Shown here: positions 40,533-45,928 of the stretch, piece after piece | Position numbering within the stretch: position 1 is the first letter of the stretch | Layout: every line of letters begins with the position of its first letter | Assembly: GCA_007132185.1 (NCBI GenBank) | Contig: SLPC01000012.1 | Coordinates: 1 to 45,928, forward strand | Direction: 5' to 3' | DNA length: 45,928 nt | DNA from: Anaerolineae bacterium | Lineage (GTDB): Bacteria > Chloroflexota > Anaerolineae > UBA1429 | Translations under genes and position numbers: made by a program | The notes under the pieces: model-generated | Told to the model about the DNA's origin: nothing | Database searches by the model: none | Seen by the model: only the letters and a program-made list of their open reading frames with translations

Positions 40533-41579
40533 CTAGTCCAGGGCGATCAGCACGCGCTGGCCCATGACAAACAGCTGGCCTGGGGCGGTGCTCTGCGGGT
40601 CGAGCCAGTTCGACAGCCACTCGGCGTCCTCACGCGCCAGGTCCAGGGCATAGAGCCACGCTGCGCCACGGGGGCAGCCTGCCAGGCTGCCGAGAGGGCC
40701 GGCTGGCGCCACGTGGACTTGCGACGCCGTCGCTGCTATACAAGAGCCGGTCCCCGGCGCCAGTACTCGGGGCGCGCCTACCGGAATCGTGCGCAGGGCC
40801 TGCCCCTGCTCGTACGCCACGAGCATCCCCTGTGACAGATCGATCTCGATGGCGCGGTCCGGGGGTACAAAGGCCAGATGGCGCCGCGCCCAGGGGTGCA
40901 GTGTGGCGAGGCGGCCTGGATGATCGCTCACCACCCGGCTCTCGGGCGCCACCGGCGAACCAGCCGGTGTGGATTCTGCGACCCGAGGCACGTCGTCGGA
41001 GACCTCACGGTGCCACGGGCGCCATGCCAGGGTCGCCGCGACCAGGAGGATGATCACCGTCAGGGCGCATAGCGGGTATATCCAGGGCGCAACGATTGAT
41101 GCGCCAGGCATACGACGCCTGGGCGCGTGCGGTTTCAAGTTCCCCTTGGGACGCATCGGGTCTGGCGGCGTGACGATGCCATCATCAGCGTGCGCACCCC
41201 GATAGAGAGGCGCCCCCGCGCGGGCGGCGGCCTCGAGGGGATCCAGCACCCGGCGGTCGGCGTCATCCCCATTCCGGAGCCCGCCCTCGGCATCGAGATG
41301 CGCCAGCGCCATGCGAGCCAGCTCGCAGTCGGGCCACTTTTGCAGGACGCGCTCGTACAGGGCGTGGGCAAACATCAGGTCGGTGGTCAGGCCCGCCAGC
41401 CCCAGCCAGGCCTCTTGTAGGTCTGGGTCGGCGGACAGCGCCTGCTCATAGGCGAGCTGGGCGGCGTCGAGATCGCCGACCTGCGCCGCACGGTGCGCGC
41501 TCTCGAGCAGAGCGCCGGGGCCCAGCTCGTGCTCATTGTCTTTGTAACTGTTTTGCTCCTGTGAGCTCTCTACTTGCAC
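40533..41579 (-). CDS. TPR-containing single-pass membrane protein
   Basis: About 348 residues. The N-terminal third has tetratricopeptide-like helices (AHRAAQVGDLDAAQLAYEQAL, read in parts, then ALYERVLQKWP), one membrane helix follows (PLCALTVIILLVAATLAW), and a roughly 180-residue extracytoplasmic domain with paired cysteines ends the protein. I set the start at GTG 41579, with GGAG upstream, because the ATG at 41615 overlaps a TATAAT -10 box and would not be transcribed. Function unknown; a scaffold or sensor role is possible. Confidence 0.72.
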   Translation of the reverse strand: MQVESSQEQNSYKDNEHELGPGALLESAHRAAQVGDLDAAQLAYEQALSADPDLQEAWLGLAGLTTDLMFAHALYERVLQKWPDCELARMALAHLDAEGGLRNGDDADRRVLDPLEAAARAGAPLYRGAHADDGIVTPPDPMRPKGNLKPHAPRRRMPGASIVAPWIYPLCALTVIILLVAATLAWRPWHREVSDDVPRVAESTPAGSPVAPESRVVSDHPGRLATLHPWARRHLAFVPPDRAIEIDLSQGMLVAYEQGQALRTIPVGAPRVLAPGTGSCIAATASQVHVAPAGPLGSLAGCPRGAAWLYALDLAREDAEWLSNWLDPQSTAPGQLFVMGQRVLIALD

Positions 41580-41613
41580 GGGGTCTTTACTCCGCTGATG
41601 TGGTGACGCGGGC

Positions 41614-41642
41614 ATTATAGCCGCCCAGCCGTTGCGCGCCAA
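41614..41642 (-). promoter_or_regulatory. Promoter of the TPR-SDR operon
   Basis: Minus-strand TTGGCG (41642-41637) and TATAAT (41619-41614) with a 17-base spacer. It lies back to back with the promoter of the aldehyde oxidoreductase gene, with seven bases between the two -35 boxes. Confidence 0.65.
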
Positions 41643-41649
41643 GGGACAT

Positions 41650-41678
41650 TTGACCTTGTGGTCGCGAATCGCGATAAT
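41650..41678 (+). promoter_or_regulatory. Promoter of the aldehyde oxidoreductase operon
   Basis: TTGACC (41650-41655) and GATAAT (41673-41678), 17 bases apart, before the ATG at 41732. A symmetric TCGCGA-A-TCGCGA (41662-41674) fills part of the spacer and touches the -10, which looks like an operator. Confidence 0.6.
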
Positions 41679-41731
41679 CGGGGGCAAGTGAGCCGCGCGC
41701 CCGTCGCGGAAAGAACGCCAGGGGGAGAAAT

Positions 41732-43855
41732 ATGAAGTCCGTTACCGCAACGATGCCCCGCTTTGCCCCGCAGTTTGGTTGGGCCAACCGCCTGCTGCGT
41801 ATCGATCTGTCCGCTGCGCGCCTGTCGGTCGAGCCGCTGGAGCGCTATATCCCGGATTATGTCGGCGGCCGCGGCATCGCGGCGCGCATCGCCTGGGACG
41901 AGTACCCCGAGCCGGTGGATCCCTTTGACCCGGCCAGCCCGCTGATCATCATGACCGGCGCTCTGACTGGCACACGCTCGCCCTATTCGGGGCGCACGGC
42001 CATCTGCGGGTTCAGCCCCCAGGCCTATCCCTACAACTGGTACACCCGCGCCAACATCGGCCACCACTGGGGCGCCACCCTCAAGCGCGCGGGCTACGAT
42101 GGTATCGTGGTCACCGGCGCCAGCGAGTCGCCCGTGCAGATCATCATCCGCGACGATGAGGTTGTCCTCGCGCCTGCCGATGACCTGTGGGGTCTGGACA
42201 GTTTTGACGCCCAAGAAGCGGTGCAGGAGGCTTTCGGCAAGGAGCTGCGCTCTCTGACCATCGGCCCGGCGGGCGAGCGGCTCAGCCGCATTGCCACCAT
42301 CCACACCGGCACGTCGTCGACCGCGGGGCAGGGTGGCTTTGGCGCCGTCATGGGCTCGAAAAAGCTCAAGGCGATCTCGGTGCAAGGCACGGGAGACGTG
42401 CCCGTCGCCGAGCCCGAGTTGCTCGATGAACTGCTCAAGGCGGTCGCAACCGAGATCCGCGCCTATCGCCCCGTGCCCAATATGCGCGAGCAGAATGCCA
42501 GCCTGGCCTGCCGGCAGGGTGGGCGGGTGCGCCCCTATGCCTGCACGGCAGCCTGCCCCACGCCGTGCAATCGCTACTATAGCGGGATGCCCGGCGTCGC
42601 CTATCCAGAGCGCACCTGGGAGGGCCACTGGACCTGCGTGGGCAGCATCTTTCGCGGCATTGATGAGAAGGGGCCCATCTCTCATGACGGCCTCTTTGAC
42701 TGGCGCATGGGCGACTATGGCGGGCTGGAGCTGAACGTCATCAGCAACCGCTACGGCCTCAATCAGTGGGAGCTGATCATGGGCATGGTGCCCTGGCTGG
42801 AGCGGGCACAGCAGGCCGGCCTGATCTCCGAGATCAACGGCATGGCCATTAACTGGCGCAGCTCGCAGTTCTGGGTCCATTTCCTGCATACCATCGCCTA
42901 TCGCGAAGGGCTGGGCGACATGTTGGCCGAGGGCGGTGTGCGCGCCGCCGAGCAACTGGGCCTGGGCGTGGACCTGATGCGCCGCTACTATACCGGTTGG
43001 GGCTATGGCGGACATTGGGACGGCCACGCCTGTTGGGCCAATCACCTGGTGTTCCCCTATTGGGTGGTCTCGGCCCTCCAGTGGTCCACCGACACCCGCG
43101 ACCCGTACAGCAGCAGCCACGGCTATGTGCAGAACATTATGCGGTGGAGCCCCCTCAGCCCGGCGAACAAGGAGAACCCGCCAATCTCGTGGGAGCAGAT
43201 TCGCGGCATCAGCGAGCGCGTGTATGGGACGCCCGAGGCGCTGGACCCCCACAGTGGCTATGACGCCAAGGCGTACCCTGCGTTCTATCACGACTGCCGC
43301 TCGGTGATGAAGGACTCGCTGCCCAGCGACGACCAGGTCTTTCCGTTGATCTACAGTATCACGACGGACGACCGCTTTTTCCGCGTGCAGGGGCCGGGCG
43401 ACCTGGGCGTTATCGAGGGGCCCTCGGTGGACTATTATCTGTTCAAGCTGGGCACCGGCGTGGACTGGGACGAGGCCGACTTTGATCGCGCCGCAGAGCG
43501 CATCTATACCCTGGAGCGCGCCCTGTGCGTGCGTCACTGGGCCCGCGACCGTCAGATGGACGAGACGGTGCTGCCCTCTTACGAGTACGAGGAGAACTGG
43601 ATCAACCCGCTGCTCGGCCAAAAGCACGCCCTGGAGCGCGAGGCGTTCCTGCCTGTGATGGACGAGTACTATCGTGCGCTGGGCTGGGACGTCGAGACGG
43701 GCGTACCCACCCTCGAGCGGATGCAGGCGCTGGGCCTGGGCGATCTATACGACCCGATGATCGCCGGGGCGCAAGCGGCGCGGGCGCGCCTGGCCCAGCG
43801 GGAGCCCTCTACGGCATCTGAGACTGCGCAACCTTCCGGTGGGGCGGGCGAATAG
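41732..43855 (+). CDS. Aldehyde ferredoxin oxidoreductase family protein (tungsten or molybdenum pterin enzyme)
   Basis: A 707-residue enzyme of the AOR family, which oxidises aldehydes to acids with a bis-tungstopterin and one 4Fe-4S cluster and passes electrons to ferredoxin. Family features are YVGGRGIAARI, ALTGTRSPYSGR, GTSSTAGQGGFGAVMGSKKLKA in parts, and cluster cysteines C271, C275 and C279. It departs from classical enzymes: the spacing is CX3CX3C, not CX2CX3C; the first pterin motif reads NRYGLN (339-344); and the second reads DSLPSD (528-533), with Asp533 where the fourth cluster Cys normally sits. C522 is nearby. GGGGGAG precedes the ATG. Confidence 0.92.
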   Translation: MKSVTATMPRFAPQFGWANRLLRIDLSAARLSVEPLERYIPDYVGGRGIAARIAWDEYPEPVDPFDPASPLIIMTGALTGTRSPYSGRTAICGFSPQAYPYNWYTRANIGHHWGATLKRAGYDGIVVTGASESPVQIIIRDDEVVLAPADDLWGLDSFDAQEAVQEAFGKELRSLTIGPAGERLSRIATIHTGTSSTAGQGGFGAVMGSKKLKAISVQGTGDVPVAEPELLDELLKAVATEIRAYRPVPNMREQNASLACRQGGRVRPYACTAACPTPCNRYYSGMPGVAYPERTWEGHWTCVGSIFRGIDEKGPISHDGLFDWRMGDYGGLELNVISNRYGLNQWELIMGMVPWLERAQQAGLISEINGMAINWRSSQFWVHFLHTIAYREGLGDMLAEGGVRAAEQLGLGVDLMRRYYTGWGYGGHWDGHACWANHLVFPYWVVSALQWSTDTRDPYSSSHGYVQNIMRWSPLSPANKENPPISWEQIRGISERVYGTPEALDPHSGYDAKAYPAFYHDCRSVMKDSLPSDDQVFPLIYSITTDDRFFRVQGPGDLGVIEGPSVDYYLFKLGTGVDWDEADFDRAAERIYTLERALCVRHWARDRQMDETVLPSYEYEENWINPLLGQKHALEREAFLPVMDEYYRALGWDVETGVPTLERMQALGLGDLYDPMIAGAQAARARLAQREPSTASETAQPSGGAGE

Positions 43856-43888
43856 GCCGCGATCATACCAGAGCAAAGGATCAAACCG

Positions 43889-44956
43889 GTGCTTTATCAT
43901 CACTCCCGAGCGCGTCGGCTCCGCTGGGCAACCTTGGCGATTGCCATTTTGCTGCTCATGGCCATGGGCTGCGCGGGCGAGGGACCCCTGCTGGCGTTGA
44001 GACAGCCGACTGCGACGCCCACGGCTATGCCGCGTCCGACCGAGACGCCCACACCGACGCCGACGGCCACAGCGACGCCTACGCTTACACCGACGGCGAC
44101 CCCCACGCCGACCCCATCGCCCACACCTATGCCCTTGTCGATGCAGGTAGTGGTCGACCCGCCGGTGGTGGTCGAGGGTCGCACGGCCGCCATCACGATC
44201 CGGGCCGGCCGCGCCTGCGACGCAACCGTGTGGCTGGATGATGACGAGCTGGCCGTGGTCGAGGTCTCCCCGGGCCTGTATGCCTCTTTTGTCGGCATCA
44301 ACGCCCTCGCCGGCGACGGGGCCCATGACCTGCGCCTCGCCTGTTATGCCGATGATGGGGCTTTGGTGCAGCTCGACTCGCGCCTGTATACGATCCCGGG
44401 CGAGTTTCACACCGAGATGCTCACCTTTGCGCCCGAGACCCAGGCGCTGCTGGCGCCCGAGATCACGCGCCCCGAGGCCGAGCTCGTGACGGCCATCTTT
44501 GCGACGCGGAGCCCCGAGCTCTACTGGAGCGGCGCCTTTCAGTGGCCGCGCGAGGGCCGCATCACCTCGCCCTTTGGCTCGCGCCGCTCCTATGGCGGCG
44601 GCCCTGTATCGTCATTCCACGCCGGGCTGGACATCAGCGGGCTTACGGGCGAGCCGGTGGATGCGCCGGCGGCGGGCATCGTCGTGCTGGCCGAGGAGCT
44701 GCAGGTGCGTGGCAGGGCCGTCATCCTGGATCATGGTGGCGGCGTGCTGAGCGGCTATTTTCACCTGGACGAGATCCACGTAAAAGTGGGCCAAATGGTG
44801 CAGGCGGGCGATTCGCTGGGCACCGTGGGGGCCACCGGCCTGGTGACCGGCTCGCACCTGCATTGGGAGATGCGTGTCGGCGGCGTCGCAGTGGACCCCA
44901 TAGAGTGGCTGGGGCGCGAGTTTGCCTGGGAGCTAGCTGACGCAGACGCCCCCTAG
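43889..44956 (+). CDS. M23-family peptidase lipoprotein with TPT linker
   Basis: A 355-residue secreted protein. A basic N-terminus and hydrophobic helix end in LLMAMGC, a lipobox with C28 as the lipidated residue. A Thr-Pro rich linker (about 39-82) is followed by a beta-rich region and a C-terminal M23 (LytM) domain with FHAGLDI and SHLHWEMR, the zinc-binding and catalytic motifs; it should cut peptidoglycan cross-links or serve as an activator of other hydrolases. It starts at GTG 43889 behind AAAGGA, 33 bases after the AOR gene. Confidence 0.9.
   Translation: MLYHHSRARRLRWATLAIAILLLMAMGCAGEGPLLALRQPTATPTAMPRPTETPTPTPTATATPTLTPTATPTPTPSPTPMPLSMQVVVDPPVVVEGRTAAITIRAGRACDATVWLDDDELAVVEVSPGLYASFVGINALAGDGAHDLRLACYADDGALVQLDSRLYTIPGEFHTEMLTFAPETQALLAPEITRPEAELVTAIFATRSPELYWSGAFQWPREGRITSPFGSRRSYGGGPVSSFHAGLDISGLTGEPVDAPAAGIVVLAEELQVRGRAVILDHGGGVLSGYFHLDEIHVKVGQMVQAGDSLGTVGATGLVTGSHLHWEMRVGGVAVDPIEWLGREFAWELADADAP
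44008..44135 (+). repeat. Low-complexity Thr-Pro coding repeat
   Basis: An imperfect tandem of ACGCC/CCGAC-type codons encodes the TPT linker of the M23 lipoprotein. It is a protein spacer; the repeat could vary in length between strains. Confidence 0.75.
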
Positions 44957-44981
44957 CCACTACCCTTGCGGGAGGAGAAAG

Positions 44982-45731
44982 ATGGAATCGTTCTACAAAG
45001 CTCAGCCCCTGGTGATGGCCCATCGCGGGGCCAAGGATGTAGCGCCTGAGAACACGCTGGCCGCCTTTCTGGCCGCCGTCGAGCTGGGCGCCGACGCTAT
45101 CGAGCTGGATGTCACGCGCTGCGCTACCGGCGAGATCGTCGTCATCCATGACGACACCGTGGACCGCACCACCGATGGCACCGGCCCGGTCGATGCCTTG
45201 TCCCTCGACCGACTGCGTGTGCTAGACGCCGGGTCCTGGTTCAAGCCTGTCTTTGCGGGAGAAAGGATACCGTTGCTCGAGGAGGTCCTGGACCGCGTGG
45301 GCGACCAGGTGCTACTCAACATTGAGATCAAGCGCCAGCGCAACGCGTCGGATGGCCTGGAGCGCGAGATCGCCCGCCTGCTGGATGTCTATGGCGCGGT
45401 GAATGATGCGATCATCTCGTCCTTTGATCCGATGGCGCTCTGGCGCATGCGCCGCGTCGCCCCCGAACTGCCCCGCGCCTTGCTCTACGCGGGTGGCATG
45501 CCCCTGGCGTTGCGCCGCGCGTGGGGGCGCCATCTGGTGGCCCCTCAGGCGCTGCACCCCCATTTCAGCATGGTGGACGCCGAATATATGTCCTGGGCGC
45601 AGGACAGGGGCTACCGCGTCAACGTCTGGACAGTCAATGAGCCCGACGACATCAGCCGCATGGCCGAGCTGGGCGTGGACGCCATCATCACCGACCATGT
45701 CGAGGCGACGCGGGGCATCCTGGGTCTCTAG
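44982..45731 (+). CDS. Glycerophosphodiester phosphodiesterase
   Basis: A 249-residue phosphodiesterase of the GDPD family that releases glycerol 3-phosphate from deacylated phospholipids. The catalytic H14 (in MAHRGA), E41 and D43 (in IELDVTRC) and H56 (in VIHDD) match the family, as does a terminal NVWTVNEPDDISRM. No signal peptide, so it is cytoplasmic. ATG 44982 follows GGGAGGAG, 25 bases behind the M23 gene. Its TAG shares a CTAG with the stop of the last, partial gene. Confidence 0.95.
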   Translation: MESFYKAQPLVMAHRGAKDVAPENTLAAFLAAVELGADAIELDVTRCATGEIVVIHDDTVDRTTDGTGPVDALSLDRLRVLDAGSWFKPVFAGERIPLLEEVLDRVGDQVLLNIEIKRQRNASDGLEREIARLLDVYGAVNDAIISSFDPMALWRMRRVAPELPRALLYAGGMPLALRRAWGRHLVAPQALHPHFSMVDAEYMSWAQDRGYRVNVWTVNEPDDISRMAELGVDAIITDHVEATRGILGL

Positions 45732-45928
45732 CGTTGCACCGACTCCTCCGATAGGGCCAGCGGCATATGGGTCCTGTGTAGGGTCGTGCCCGCGATCAGG
45801 TCGCCCGCCAGGGCAAACTCGCCTAGTTCGCAGACGACGACGCTGACCGTGTTCGCGTCAGCATCGCGTTCGTAGGCTGAAACCGGATCGCAGGTGGTGG
45901 CCGCATCCACCCAGTCGCCACTCTGGCG
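45728..45928 (-). CDS. C-terminal part of an unidentified protein (cut by the window edge)
   Basis: The minus-strand frame is open from the stop at 45728 to the right edge, about 66 residues. A GTG at 45910 is not clearly a start, so the gene probably continues outside. The fragment contains two cysteines and mixed beta-strand-like stretches; no family is recognisable. Its stop codon overlaps that of the phosphodiesterase gene. Confidence 0.55.
   Translation of the reverse strand, partial: RQSGDWVDAATTCDPVSAYERDADANTVSVVVCELGEFALAGDLIAGTTLHRTHMPLALSEESVQR

Noticed and set aside
41580-41615. ATG at 41615 as the start of the TPR protein
   Set aside because: The ATG overlaps the TATAAT of a good promoter, so it would not be in the mRNA; the GTG at 41579 with an upstream GGAG fits better.
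41615-43627. Open frame of 670 residues on the minus strand
   Set aside because: It lies antisense to the aldehyde oxidoreductase gene, has no family motif, and is a by-product of GC-rich codon use.
1-45928. CRISPR arrays, insertion sequences, prophage, tRNA or rRNA genes
   Set aside because: I saw no regularly spaced repeats, transposase or phage proteins, terminal inverted repeats or tRNA cloverleaf. A computed search could still find a short element missed by eye.

Overview
The window is a high-GC, gene-dense bacterial chromosome segment. I read 43 complete or near-complete protein genes plus one that runs off the right edge. I see no rRNA, tRNA, CRISPR array, transposase or phage gene, and no gene-free stretch longer than 300 bases. 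Several traits together suggest a Chloroflexota bacterium (Anaerolineae-like): a TPT-rich lipoprotein linker, a tungsten-type aldehyde ferredoxin oxidoreductase, a MoxR-DUF58-DUF4129 cluster, a DUF1461 protein, a four-part ECF transporter, and many GTG/TTG starts behind strong GGAGG sites. This assignment is an inference from gene content; no marker gene was compared.

Layout. 1-8.9 kb: an enolase-superfamily sugar-acid dehydratase facing an MFS transporter, a Prx6-type peroxiredoxin with its own promoter and terminator, an SDR plus an unrecognised 497-residue protein, and a coupled metallophosphoesterase / FGGY kinase / exonuclease III operon. 9-15.4 kb: a DUF1461-HD pair, an Rrf2 Fe-S regulator, a TtcA-like tRNA thiolase with a leaderless-looking promoter, a free-standing pyruvate-kinase C-terminal domain, a small membrane protein, and a DtnK/PdxA2-type pair for four-carbon sugar acids. 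15.4-16.8 kb: the primary-type sigma factor, with a strong promoter and a terminator-like hairpin in its leader.

16.8-23.3 kb is one minus-strand operon: ecfA1, ecfA2, ecfT, an ECF S component, coaX, coaBC and a P1-family peptidase. Gene order makes pantothenate the best guess for the transported substrate (PanT): uptake, then phosphorylation by CoaX, then CoaBC. A roughly 160-nt structured leader with a terminator and a competing hairpin precedes it. This is the most interesting system in the window.

23.3-27.2 kb: a TetR-controlled ABC export system with a clear operator against its promoter. 27.3-30 kb: a GH4 alpha-galactosidase-like enzyme and a galactonate dehydratase. 30-33.6 kb: MoxR, DUF58 and DUF4129 genes in a tight operon. 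33.6-39.1 kb: an ABC exporter and O-methyltransferase, then a kinase-like phosphotransferase, an HpcH/HpaI aldolase and an M19 dipeptidase. 39.2-45.9 kb: a four-cluster ferredoxin and a divergent tungsten aldehyde oxidoreductase, split by a TPR protein and an SDR on the other strand, then an M23 lipoprotein, a glycerophosphodiester phosphodiesterase and a partial gene.

The recurring metabolic theme is sugars and sugar acids: two enolase-superfamily dehydratases, a GH4 glycosidase, an FGGY kinase, a threonate/erythronate kinase-dehydrogenase pair and an aldolase. Convergent genes are packed very tightly; three pairs share a CTAG that holds both stop codons.
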